From the NCBI GenBank assembly GCA_964605185.1, contig CAZSBF010000005.1:5981-69980 (forward strand): DNA of 64,000 bases, in the 5' to 3' direction. Shown here piece after piece: positions 43,824 through 52,182 of this stretch. Position 1 is the first letter of the stretch; each line of letters opens with the position of its first letter. The notes under the pieces were generated by a model. The model was not told where the DNA came from. It worked only from the letters and a program-made list of their open reading frames with translations, and ran no database searches. The position numbers and the translations under genes are program-made. The DNA comes from JACRIM01 sp964605185 (GTDB lineage Bacteria > Planctomycetota > Phycisphaerae > UBA1845 > UTPLA1).

Positions 43824-45470
43824 TTAGGTTCGCTGCGTAAGACACCGCCGAATCCGATTTAGCGCGCCGGCCTTGCCCAGCAATTCCAACGACTCCGCGA
43901 TCGCCGGGCTGACCGCGCGCCCGGCGATGGCCACGCGAAGCGGTTGAGCCACATCGCCCATCGACACCGCGGCCGACTCCGCGAGCCCCTTGATCGCGGC
44001 GTCAATCGACGCAACCGTCCACGATTCGATCGGCTCCAGAACGGGCAGCAGCCGCTCCAACATGGCGTATCCCTGGCCGTCCTTCTTCTGCAGGACTTTC
44101 TTAACCGCATCCGGGTCGAACTCAATCGACTCATCCGGCGCGAACAACGGCCCCGCCTTGCTCACAACATCCGCCAGCGTGCGCATCCCCTTGCAAAGCT
44201 CGATCGTGCGCGACAATCGCGCATCATCCACCGACTTCATCGGTGAATCGACCGCCTCCGCCCAATCCCGAAACGCCGCAAGCAGACGCTCCGGCTTGGC
44301 CTCGGCGCAGTACGTCGTGTTCACTGCGAGCAGCTTCTCCCGATCAAACCGCCCGGCCGTCTTGTTAATACGGTCGAGGCTGAAGAATTCGATCATCTCC
44401 TGCCGCGGCAGCATCTCCCGATCGCCGCCCGGCGACCATCCAATGAGCGCCACGAAATTCGTCAGCGCCTCCGGCAGATACCCCGACAGCTTGAAGTCAT
44501 GTACGTCGATTTCCGGCATCACCACACCTGCCGATGCCGCCAGTCGCGTCACCTGTTCCATGTCCAGCTCGGTATCGGCCTTGTCCAGCCACGCCTCGGC
44601 CGCCTTGGTCGTCGCCTGGGCGATCCTCGCCACGTCGTCCGCCGTCCACGTCTTTGCCTTGATGAAATCTTTCGCCGCCTTGCGCACGACCTTGTGCTTG
44701 TCACGCTTGGACATCTTCGTCCCGTCGATGTTGAACACCAGCGGCAGATGCGCGAACTTCGGCGGCTCATACCCCAGCGCCCGCTGCATGAACACATGCT
44801 TCGGCGTGTTCATCAAATGCTCCTGCGCCCGCAGCACGTGCGTGATCTGCATGTGATAATCGTCGACCACCACGGCAAAGTGATAGGTCGGCCAGCCGTT
44901 CGATTTGTAGATGACGAGATCCTCCATCTCGCCCGCGCCGAATGTCACGTCCCCAAGAATCTCATCGTGCACCGTAATCGGCTCATCCGGCACGCGAAAG
45001 CGCACCACCACTGATCGACCCTCGGCCCGCGCCCGATCCGCCTCCGCCTTCGTCGGCAGCGTCGCCGGTCGCGGATACCGAAACGTCCGCTTCTCGGCCT
45101 GCGCTGCCTTCCGCAGCACGTCCAACTCCTCCGGCGTGTCCCACGCGTAGTACGCCTTGCCCTCGTCGAGCAGCTTGTTCACCGCTGCCTCGTACAAATC
45201 GCGTCGCTCGCTCTGGCGATAGGGTCCAAACGGCCCGCCCTGATCCGGCCCCTCATCCGGCTCAATGCCCAGCCACGTCAGATCATCAAGCAACTTCCGC
45301 TCGGCCCCTTCGATGTTGCGCAGAATGTCCGTGTCTTCAATGCGAAGGATGAACCGCCCACCGTGCTTTCGGCAGAAAAGCCAGTTAAAGAGTGCCGTGC
45401 GCGCCCCGCCGACATGCAAATAGCCGGTGGGGGAGGGTGCAAATCTCGCGCGAACCATGTCCGTGTTCAT
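43824..45470 (-). CDS. gltX: Glutamyl-tRNA synthetase
   Basis: Class I synthetase of 548 residues. The N terminus has RFAPSPTGYLHVGGARTAL (HIGH variant), RIEDTD, and KMSKS as TKMSKRDKHK. The internal helix-rich anticodon domain and GYAMLERLLP are normal. Start chosen at ATG 45470 (MNTDMVRARF); ATG 45458 is also possible. An insertion rich in Lys/Ala around residues 270-320 (KAAKDFIKAKTWTADD) makes it longer than the 470-residue average. Confidence 0.95.
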   Translation of the reverse strand: MNTDMVRARFAPSPTGYLHVGGARTALFNWLFCRKHGGRFILRIEDTDILRNIEGAERKLLDDLTWLGIEPDEGPDQGGPFGPYRQSERRDLYEAAVNKLLDEGKAYYAWDTPEELDVLRKAAQAEKRTFRYPRPATLPTKAEADRARAEGRSVVVRFRVPDEPITVHDEILGDVTFGAGEMEDLVIYKSNGWPTYHFAVVVDDYHMQITHVLRAQEHLMNTPKHVFMQRALGYEPPKFAHLPLVFNIDGTKMSKRDKHKVVRKAAKDFIKAKTWTADDVARIAQATTKAAEAWLDKADTELDMEQVTRLAASAGVVMPEIDVHDFKLSGYLPEALTNFVALIGWSPGGDREMLPRQEMIEFFSLDRINKTAGRFDREKLLAVNTTYCAEAKPERLLAAFRDWAEAVDSPMKSVDDARLSRTIELCKGMRTLADVVSKAGPLFAPDESIEFDPDAVKKVLQKKDGQGYAMLERLLPVLEPIESWTVASIDAAIKGLAESAAVSMGDVAQPLRVAIAGRAVSPAIAESLELLGKAGALNRIRRCLTQRT

Positions 45471-45519
45471 AGGTAATCGAGAAGTGTATCGCCGATGTGA
45501 ATAGTCTGGTCGTCGCAAG

Positions 45520-45577
45520 GTGGGGCAGGCGTCCCTGCCTGCCACCGCACAAGGTGGAGCAGGCGTTCCTGCCTGTC
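45520..45577. repeat. Two copies of the GCGGGCGTCCCTGCCCGC-type dispersed repeat
   Basis: GTGGGGCAGGCGTCCCTGC at 45520 and GTGGAGCAGGCGTTCCTGC at 45554 are close relatives of the repeats at 28995 and 60123, here with A/T changes that keep the inverted-repeat pairing (GCAGGC with GCCTGC). They lie between gltX and the Rrf2 regulator. Confidence 0.75.
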
Positions 45578-45587
45578 TATACCGCGC

Positions 45588-46040
45588 CTATTTCCGCCGA
45601 ACCACCAGTTTTTCGGATCGAGCCTGTTTCCGTGCCAGCGACTCCGCGAGGTCCGCCAGGGTTGTCTTGTCCATCGAATCTTCGATCTGGCGACGGATCG
45701 GTGCCCAGAGGTCATGCTGCGGACACGCCTGATGCTCATTGCACTCGTTCAGGCCCAGGATGCACCGGTGAACCCGGTCCTTGCCGTCGATGGCCTCAAC
45801 GATCTGCCGCAGTGTGATTTCGCCCGGCAGCCCGCGCAAAGCGAACCCGCCGCCGCGCCCCTTGGCCGAGATCAGCAAATCCGCCCGCACCAACTGCTGA
45901 AGCAGCTTGCCGACGAAATGCTCCGGCAGCTCATCCTTTTCCACAATATCGCGCAACAGGCAAAACGCCCCGTTAGGAGCGCGTTGTGCCAATCGTGAAA
46001 GCGCACGGATGGCGTACTCGCAACCCGCCGAATAAATCAT
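45588..46040 (-). CDS. Rrf2-family transcriptional regulator
   Basis: A 150-residue regulator with the Rrf2 winged helix: YSAGCEYAIRALSRLA, FVGKLLQQLVRADLLISAKG and the wing GRGGGFALRG. Downstream lies a cysteine cluster, CILGLNECNEHQAC, three Cys that could bind an iron-sulfur cluster as in IscR, NsrR or RirA. No isc or suf genes are adjacent, so the target pathway is not evident. It points toward gltX and is divergent from the lipoprotein at 46280. Confidence 0.88.
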   Translation of the reverse strand: MIYSAGCEYAIRALSRLAQRAPNGAFCLLRDIVEKDELPEHFVGKLLQQLVRADLLISAKGRGGGFALRGLPGEITLRQIVEAIDGKDRVHRCILGLNECNEHQACPQHDLWAPIRRQIEDSMDKTTLADLAESLARKQARSEKLVVRRK

Positions 46041-46279
46041 GATGTCTCTCCCGAACTACGGAGTAATCTACCCGCTGATCTTCAGCCTGACAAGATTCAA
46101 CGGAACCCGCATCCAGGGCGGTCCAAACGTTATTTTCATCGCCGCCATCGATTTGGCGCCGATCTGCTGCCGATGGCGTGAAAAACCCCCCAATCTTCCG
46201 AACACCAACGAACCGATACAATCAATGGACCGTAATACCCGGCATGAGTCGATTAAACCTTCACGTTCCGGAGATCGCC

Positions 46280-46921
46280 ATGACTCGCCTGCTCACCGCC
46301 GTCACTTGCACTTGCATATTCCTTTTGGCCGCCTGTGCGAGACCTGTCGCTCCAGTTACACCACCCCAGGCATCGGCCACCCCTCAACTCGACTCGGCGG
46401 CCTACGAACCAAATGAAGCCCAGCCAACAAACACCAAGGCCGCGGCAGCAGGCGAAGCGCTCGCCACACTCGAGGCAATTCAAACCGAACTTGAACTCGA
46501 TCGAGACGGGAAGAAAGCGCAGTATTCCGAAGTGAAGGACTTGCAGCCGGAACAAGTTCCGGTCAGCGATGATATGCTCTACAAACTCTCACGTGATTCG
46601 TCGCTTCTGGTGCTTGGAGGGAAGTGGCATCAGGCAAACGAGTATTTGAGCGAGCTGAAGACCAGATACGGCAACGATCATCCCTCAATTGCCCGCGCCG
46701 CCAATGAAGTCTCGCGATTGGAGTCCGAATACAGAGCCGAAAAGTCCCGACAGACTCTAAAGCTGCAGACCGAGTGTATTGAGTCTCGAAAAAACGCTTT
46801 TCTGGAGGCGGAGGAATTGCTCCGCCGCGTGAAGGATCGCGTCCAATTGGCCAACAACGAACAAATGGAACTCGACCGCGAACGGTATCTGCAAGAACGG
46901 AAAAAACAATCGGGCGGCTGA
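46280..46921 (+). CDS. Lipoprotein with coiled coil, unknown
   Basis: A 213-residue lipoprotein. ATG 46280 starts a signal sequence with lipobox LLAAC at 16-20. The N-terminal third of the mature protein is Ala/Pro/Thr-rich and likely disordered. The C-terminal half is highly charged and helical (ARAANEVSRLESEYRAEKSR, EAEELLRRVKDRVQLANNEQ), a probable coiled coil. It is convergent with hpd. Function unknown. Confidence 0.7.
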   Translation: MTRLLTAVTCTCIFLLAACARPVAPVTPPQASATPQLDSAAYEPNEAQPTNTKAAAAGEALATLEAIQTELELDRDGKKAQYSEVKDLQPEQVPVSDDMLYKLSRDSSLLVLGGKWHQANEYLSELKTRYGNDHPSIARAANEVSRLESEYRAEKSRQTLKLQTECIESRKNAFLEAEELLRRVKDRVQLANNEQMELDRERYLQERKKQSGG

Positions 46922-46945
46922 TACACCGGGTGTGTTGACCGCACC

Positions 46946-48070
46946 CTACAGCGTCCCGCGCTTCTTCTGCTCTTCCTCAATGCTCACAAACAGCGCCTTG
47001 AAGTTCCCCACGCCGAAGCCCCGGCTGCCGTGCCGCTCAATGATCTCGAAGAACAGCGTCGGCCGATCCTCCAGCGGCTTCGTGAAGATCTGCAGCAAAT
47101 ACCCATCCTCATCGCGGTCCACGAGAATGCCCAGTTCCTTGATGACCTTCAAATCCTCGTCGATCTTCCCCACTCGGTTCGGCAGCGCGTCGTAATACGT
47201 ATCCGGCACGCGAAGGAACCCCACACCATTATCGCGTAGCGTCCGCACCGCGTTCACGATGTCCTTCGTCACCATGGCCACATGCTGCACGCCGGCTCCG
47301 CGATAGAAATCCAGATACTCCTCGATCTGGCTCTTGCGCTTCCCCTCGGCCGGCTCATTGATCGGAAACTTCACCTTCCCCGTGCCGTTCTGCATTACCT
47401 TCGACATCAGCGCCGAATACTCCGTGCTGATGTCCTTGTCTGAAAAGTGTTGCAACTGCTCAAAGCCCAGCACATCCCGATAGAACCCCACCCAGTGGTT
47501 CATCGCCCCCAACTCGACGTTCCCCACCATGTGGTCGATCGCCGCCAGCCCCGGCGTGCACTTGGCCGGAAAACTCACCGGTTCAAACCCGGGAGCAAAG
47601 ACACCCTTGTAGCGCGTCCGATCGACAAAGGCGTGCAGCGTCTCGCCATAGGTCCGAATGGCCCCGCGCTTGAGCACGCCTGTCTTGTCCTCGATCGCAC
47701 GCGCCGGTTCCACCACCGTCGCACCGCGATGCTTCGTCTCCGCGATCGCGCTGTCCACATCCGGCACCCGAAACGCAATCACCTTCACACCGTCTCCGTG
47801 CAACGCGCAATGTCGCGCAATTTCATGATCCGGCGTAAGTGCCGTGCTCACGATAAATCGAATCTGCCCCTGTTCCAGCACATAACTCGCCACGTCGCGC
47901 GAGCCGGTCTCCAGCCCGCGATACCCGATGATGTTGAACCCAAACACATGCCGGTAGTATTGCGCCGCCTGCAATGCGTTTCCCACGTAAAACTCCACAT
48001 GGTCAATGCCATCAATCGGTAGGAAGTCTTTTACAACGGCCGTCGCCTGTGTCGCAGTGGCGGTACTCAT
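46946..48070 (-). CDS. hpd: 4-hydroxyphenylpyruvate dioxygenase
   Basis: Fe(II) oxygenase that turns 4-hydroxyphenylpyruvate into homogentisate in tyrosine breakdown. The 374-residue protein has two vicinal-oxygen-chelate halves. The iron ligands are His180 in IDHMVGN, His263 in VQHVAMVT and Glu342 in FFEIIERHG; the C-terminal helix ends in GFGVGNFKALF, which closes the active site. No homogentisate dioxygenase or transaminase is adjacent. Confidence 0.95.
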   Translation of the reverse strand: MSTATATQATAVVKDFLPIDGIDHVEFYVGNALQAAQYYRHVFGFNIIGYRGLETGSRDVASYVLEQGQIRFIVSTALTPDHEIARHCALHGDGVKVIAFRVPDVDSAIAETKHRGATVVEPARAIEDKTGVLKRGAIRTYGETLHAFVDRTRYKGVFAPGFEPVSFPAKCTPGLAAIDHMVGNVELGAMNHWVGFYRDVLGFEQLQHFSDKDISTEYSALMSKVMQNGTGKVKFPINEPAEGKRKSQIEEYLDFYRGAGVQHVAMVTKDIVNAVRTLRDNGVGFLRVPDTYYDALPNRVGKIDEDLKVIKELGILVDRDEDGYLLQIFTKPLEDRPTLFFEIIERHGSRGFGVGNFKALFVSIEEEQKKRGTL

Positions 48071-48164
48071 GATTCACCTCAAAGGGTCCGGATGAAAGCG
48101 GACCGCATAGGGTGATTATAACGCGTTGCGCGAATGCAGCACGATCCAGTTGAATTGGGCAAAC

Positions 48165-48497
48165 TTATTGCCGTTGCGGATCAGGAAAGTCCCGGTACAG
48201 CGCGGATCGAAAGTCCGTGACCATCGAATACACCTTCGCATGCGCCGTCTCAATCGCTCCCTGTCGCGGCGCGATCGTCTCAAACGCCGCCTCGAGCTGC
48301 GCCAAGTCCGTCGCCTCAATCATGATGTGAAACTCCCCCAACTCCGGCGGGCCGAATCCCAGTTTGCGCCGCGTCAGCCGAAACGCCGCGATCTTCCCCG
48401 CCGACTTCAGCGCCCCGAGGTATCCATCAAGATTGCGGACGAATTCCAGGTCCTTGTGCGAGTCTTTCAGATTGCACCAGATGTGATAGAGATTCAT
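48165..48497 (-). CDS. Small conserved protein, DUF6614-like
   Basis: A 110-residue cytoplasmic protein beginning MNLYHIWCNLKDSHKDLEF. It has a ferredoxin-like alpha/beta pattern with FHIMIEATDLAQLEAAFETI. I recall proteins with this opening as a domain of unknown function (DUF6614), but I am not certain of the number. Its ATG overlaps the stop of the DinB-like gene by four bases, so both are in one operon. Confidence 0.65.
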   Translation of the reverse strand: MNLYHIWCNLKDSHKDLEFVRNLDGYLGALKSAGKIAAFRLTRRKLGFGPPELGEFHIMIEATDLAQLEAAFETIAPRQGAIETAHAKVYSMVTDFRSALYRDFPDPQRQ

Positions 48498-49015
48498 AGG
48501 GTGATTGGCACTCCCAGTAATTCGCGTTTTTTCACGATGAACGCAACATGATGATGAATGTGATGGACATACAGTCGAACGATCTGCCCCAGCCTAACCT
48601 CACCGATCTCGGGATGCCGCGCGGCCCGTTCAAACGCCCCCGCGGGCAATTGGCGCAAGACCATCGTCAAAAGTTGCCGCGACCGGCGAATCACCTCGCA
48701 CGCCTCCGTCGCCGACTGCCGCTCATAGAACAGCTTCTTCGAAAACGCCGTCTCGTCATAACAATCCAGTAGTGGCCGCTCCTCGGCAATCATTCGTTTC
48801 ATCCGATACGCCGCCACCAGGTCGGAATCCATCAGGTGAACGACGATCTGCCGAATGCTCCACGTCCCCGCAATCGGCAGGGCGTCCAAGTGTTGATCGC
48901 TCAGCCCCGCAATGGCCCGGCCAGGGATGTCCCCGCCTGCCAGAAACGCATCAATCGCCTCTGCGTCGCTCAACGCCCGAATCGCCGCGGGAAGTGTCTC
49001 GTAGAAATGCGCCAT
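48494..49015 (-). CDS. DinB-like four-helix protein
   Basis: A 173-residue protein of the DinB/YfiT metal-binding type. Expected features: WSIRQIVVHLMDSDLVAAYR (the first metal-ligand His) and HHIHHHVAFI near the C terminus with more His. ATG 49015 has AGAGGA upstream. The family includes thiol transferases and uncharacterised putative hydrolases. It is divergent from thyA and coupled to the DUF6614-like gene. Confidence 0.82.
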   Translation of the reverse strand: MAHFYETLPAAIRALSDAEAIDAFLAGGDIPGRAIAGLSDQHLDALPIAGTWSIRQIVVHLMDSDLVAAYRMKRMIAEERPLLDCYDETAFSKKLFYERQSATEACEVIRRSRQLLTMVLRQLPAGAFERAARHPEIGEVRLGQIVRLYVHHIHHHVAFIVKKRELLGVPITL

Positions 49016-49163
49016 GCAGTTTCCTCTGATTGGATCGGCTTCTTTTCCATCATACGCTGGCCGAATCACGCAGGTTCTGCCCGCATTTCACAGTCGCGCT
49101 ATGGATGTGGTTGAGTCGGCCGCGAGTGCGTTCTACACTCGCCCTCGGTCACGGAGGATCCCA

Positions 49164-50003
49164 ATGCAGGTCTACCACGATCTTATTCGCAAAGTTATCA
49201 ACGAGGGCGTCCACAAACCCTCTCGCACCGGCGTCGACACCATCAGCTACTTCTCAGCGCACTATCGCGTCGATCTCGCCGCCGGCTTTCCGCTCCTGAC
49301 AACCAAAAAAATGCACTGGCCCTCCATCCTTCGCGAATTGCTCTGGTATCTCTCTGGCGAGAATCACATTCGCAACCTCCGCCAACACACCAAAATCTGG
49401 GACGCCTGGGCCGATGCCGACGGAAACCTCGAAACCGCCTATGGCCACTACTGGCGGCACTTCCCCAGCGCGACGCGCGGCGCTGATGGCGAGTGGCGCG
49501 TCCGCGAGGTTGACCAAATCCGCTTCGTCATCGAGGCGCTCAAACGCGACCCCAACAGCCGCCGCCTCGTCGTCACCGCATGGGAACCCGGCAACGCGCT
49601 GACCAGCAAACTTCCGCCGTGCCACTATACCTTCGCCTTCCACGTCAGCGACGGCAAGCTCAACTGCCATCTTCACCAGCGCTCCGGCGACATCGCCCTC
49701 GGGATTCCCTTCAACATGGCCGCGTATGCCACGCTCACGCAAATGATCGCACAGGAGGTCGGCCTCGGTCTTGGCATCTTCGCCCACTCCATCGTTGATG
49801 CCCATATTTACATTGCCAAACCCGAATCGTCGATGGCCGAGTACGATCACCTTGCCGGACTGAAGGAACAACTGAAACGCGAACCGTACCCACTGCCGAG
49901 ACTCGTGATCGCCCAAAAACCGTTTGACGAATTAACCTACGATGACTTTGAAATCGTCGGTTATCAGTGCCACGACGGCATCAAGTTCAAGGTCGCCGTG
50001 TAG
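49164..50003 (+). CDS. thyA: Thymidylate synthase
   Basis: Makes dTMP from dUMP with methylene-tetrahydrofolate. 279 residues starting at ATG 49164 (ACGGAGGA upstream). Active-site Cys153 is in PPCHYTF, dUMP contacts in LHQRSGDIALGIPFN, and folate contacts in HIYIAKPE. The 20-base gap to folA indicates a thyA-folA operon, so dihydrofolate made by ThyA is recycled by the next product. Confidence 0.97.
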   Translation: MQVYHDLIRKVINEGVHKPSRTGVDTISYFSAHYRVDLAAGFPLLTTKKMHWPSILRELLWYLSGENHIRNLRQHTKIWDAWADADGNLETAYGHYWRHFPSATRGADGEWRVREVDQIRFVIEALKRDPNSRRLVVTAWEPGNALTSKLPPCHYTFAFHVSDGKLNCHLHQRSGDIALGIPFNMAAYATLTQMIAQEVGLGLGIFAHSIVDAHIYIAKPESSMAEYDHLAGLKEQLKREPYPLPRLVIAQKPFDELTYDDFEIVGYQCHDGIKFKVAV

Positions 50004-50023
50004 CAGGCCGCGCCACCACACCC

Positions 50024-50500
50024 ATGACCACTATCCTCATCGTTGCCATGACCCGCGACGGCCTGATCGGCAAGGACGGCCATCTTCCTTGGCACGAGCC
50101 CGACGACCTGAAGCACTTCAAACGCACCACCACCGGCCACGCCATCATCATGGGGCGCCGCACGTGGGAATCGATCGGTCGCCCGCTTCCCGAACGGCGC
50201 AGCATCGTTGTCACTCGTACCAAGGGCTATGCCGCCATCGGCGCCGACGTTGTTGATTCGCTCGACGCCGCGTTGCAAATGTGCCGCTCTCGTAACGAGG
50301 ACAAGGCCTTCATCATCGGCGGCGCGGAGTTGTATCGCGCAGCGCTCCCGGTCGTGGATGAGATGATGGTGACGTGGATTGAACGCACCAGCTTGGTCGG
50401 CGACACGTATTTTCCAACGTGGAATCCCGCCGATTGGAATTGCACGGAAGAAACGCATCAACCGCCGCTGCGTTTTGCGACCTACCGGCGCAACAAATAG
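50024..50500 (+). CDS. folA: Dihydrofolate reductase
   Basis: NADPH-dependent reductase of 158 residues. Conserved elements: VAMTRDGLIGKDGHLPWHEP with the active-site Trp and an acidic residue, DDLKHFKRTTTGHAIIMGRR for cofactor binding, TWESIGRPLPER, and FIIGGAELYRAALP. Follows thyA by 20 bases. Its stop codon lies within the left arm of the hairpin at 50497. Confidence 0.96.
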   Translation: MTTILIVAMTRDGLIGKDGHLPWHEPDDLKHFKRTTTGHAIIMGRRTWESIGRPLPERRSIVVTRTKGYAAIGADVVDSLDAALQMCRSRNEDKAFIIGGAELYRAALPVVDEMMVTWIERTSLVGDTYFPTWNPADWNCTEETHQPPLRFATYRRNK

Positions 50501-50525
50501 GGCGGGCAATGGCGGCCCGCCCTAT
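50497..50525. terminator. Palindrome between convergent folA and the TSP3 gene
   Basis: ATAGGGCGGGC (50497-50507) and GCCCGCCCTAT (50515-50525) form a perfect 11-bp stem around a 7-base loop. It lies between the convergent folA and TSP3-repeat genes and overlaps the folA stop. No T-run follows on either side, so it may be a bidirectional end or another dispersed palindrome. Confidence 0.55.
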
Positions 50526-50549
50526 CGCATCGAACCTCACAACCCGCTG

Positions 50550-51602
50550 TCAATGAAATGCGGCGTCCGACGGTGCCCCGTCGAGACCGTCAAGAAATCC
50601 GTCGCCATCGGTATCAGGATTATGGTCATCCGGGTCGACACCCTGGATCAGCCCGTCACCGTCAAAGTCTACCAGTTCGCCGTCCGTCGCGACGCCGTAA
50701 TCAGCATCGTTGTCGTAATCCGGGTCGGATCCATCCGGCACGCCGTTCTCGTTGGCATCCGGATCGTCGGGATAGTTGTCACCCGAGTTGTTCAGTCCAT
50801 CGGTGTCCGAGTCCGTTTCGTCACCGTCGGGTACACCATTCGAATTGCTGTCAGGGTTCGTTGGATCATTATCCAGGCCGTCCGGCGTGCCGTCATTGTC
50901 CGTGTCGATGTTGTTTTGATCCGGATCGTTACAGTCCGTCAGTCCGTCAAAGTCGGAGTCCCACTCCTGACCGTCGAGAATGCTGTTCTGGTTAAAGTCC
51001 GGATCCGTCGGATGTTCATCGAGCGCGTCAAACGTGCAATCACCGTCGGTGTCCGTCTGGAATCCATCCAGCACGCCGTCGTTGTTCGTATCTGAATTCG
51101 TGGGATCAGGGTCAACGCCATCCGGGATTCCATCGCCATCGGTATCAGGATCAGTCGGTGCCGGATCATCGGCATCCATAATGCCGTCGCCGTCGGTGTC
51201 AGTTTCCTGTCCGTCAGGAACTCCATTTCCGTCCGCGTCCGAATCCGTCGGGTTCTCATCGATAATGTCGGGGATTCCATCTCCATCCGCGTCCGACGAG
51301 AGTTGATCCAGATCGAGCCAGTTCGGAACTCCGTCGTTGTCGAGGTCTGAATCCAACCCGTCGATGACGCCGTCACCGTCCGCATCCGGATTGTCCGGGT
51401 TTCCATCAAAGGCGTCGGGAATGCCGTCGCCATCCGAATCCGGCATCGAACGAAGCGTTGCCAGGCTGAGCGGCGGAACGGTGCCGTTGCCAAGCACTTC
51501 ATTCAGAACGTCCTCAAGCGGCGTCTCGCATCCCGCACCGAACGCGAGAGCGGCGCACACCGCGAATCCGGTCATCATGACCTTGTACGAATGGCGATTC
51601 AT
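50550..51602 (-). CDS. Thrombospondin type 3 repeat lipoprotein
   Basis: A 350-residue exported protein. Signal peptide with lipobox FGAGC at 20-24; ATG 51602 with GGGGGAA upstream. From about residue 47 to the end it is made of 12-15-residue Asp-rich calcium-binding repeats (DSDGDGIPDAFDGNPDNPDA, DTDGDGIMDADDPAPTDP) of the TSP type 3 class, as common in planctomycete surface proteins. Probably Ca2+-stabilised and on the cell surface. No catalytic or anchor domain seen beyond the lipid. Confidence 0.88.
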   Translation of the reverse strand: MNRHSYKVMMTGFAVCAALAFGAGCETPLEDVLNEVLGNGTVPPLSLATLRSMPDSDGDGIPDAFDGNPDNPDADGDGVIDGLDSDLDNDGVPNWLDLDQLSSDADGDGIPDIIDENPTDSDADGNGVPDGQETDTDGDGIMDADDPAPTDPDTDGDGIPDGVDPDPTNSDTNNDGVLDGFQTDTDGDCTFDALDEHPTDPDFNQNSILDGQEWDSDFDGLTDCNDPDQNNIDTDNDGTPDGLDNDPTNPDSNSNGVPDGDETDSDTDGLNNSGDNYPDDPDANENGVPDGSDPDYDNDADYGVATDGELVDFDGDGLIQGVDPDDHNPDTDGDGFLDGLDGAPSDAAFH

Positions 51603-52071
51603 GGGATTCCCCCAAAACACCTGCCCACACCCGGCTCCATGCCGAACCATGGGGAGACTACCGTTTGATATCCAATACCACCGGCCCATCCGCAATCAGA
51701 TAACCAAATTGGCCACAGGGACTTGCGAACCACGGGTAGGTAATGGCCTGTTCTCGGACGGCCCTAAAGCGGTCGATCGATTCTCGGCCGCGTTGACAGG
51801 GGGCCGCGTTCGCCGTAACCTTCCCCCGTCTTGCCTTCGGGCCAGACTCGCTCTAACCAGCGACGTTCGATCCAAAAGAGACAGGCCGAAGAAGCGAAAG
51901 CGACGGCGGTCAGAAGGCATCCCGCACGCGGTGGGGTGCTTTAGCCTCGGGACGAACCCCCTATGCAGCCGCGTCCAGTCCGACCCTGAGAGGTCGATCC
52001 ACAGATTGCCCCGAATTCGGGACGATTTCGTGAGTGCAGCTGCCGTACAGAACAGGTAGGATCACCACCAT
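51603..52071. other. Gene-free region upstream of tRNA-Gln
   Basis: No coding frame is credible in these 470 bases. A promoter-like TTGACA (51793-51798) with a 17-base gap to TAACCT (51816-51821) points toward the tRNA. The following stretch contains GGGGT and ACCCC arms around 51933-51959. It might carry a structured RNA or the leader of the tRNA-Gln transcript. Confidence 0.35.
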
Positions 52072-52142
52072 TACCCGGTAGTGTAATGGTAGCACAGCAG
52101 GTTTTGGTCCTGCTTGTCGAGGTTCGAATCCTCGCCGGGTAG
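52072..52142 (+). tRNA. tRNA-Gln (anticodon TTG)
   Basis: Acceptor TACCCGG pairs with CCGGGTA. The D arm contains GTAATGGTAGCAC, the anticodon stem AGCAGG/CCTGCT encloses TTTTGGT with anticodon TTG, and the T arm has GGTTCGAATCC. 71 bases with discriminator G, no CCA encoded. It lies about 40 bases before glmU. Confidence 0.93.
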
Positions 52143-52182
52143 TTCCCTAGTGTCGCATGTGCGACGTGCTCGCGGAGTGTTT

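Noticed and set aside
51615..51660. 5S rRNA-like string around CCATGCCGAAC
   Set aside because: About 20 bases resemble the loop B/C part of 5S rRNA, but the flanks do not form the 5S stems, the total length is wrong, and the stretch includes the leader of the TSP3 gene. Treated as coincidence.
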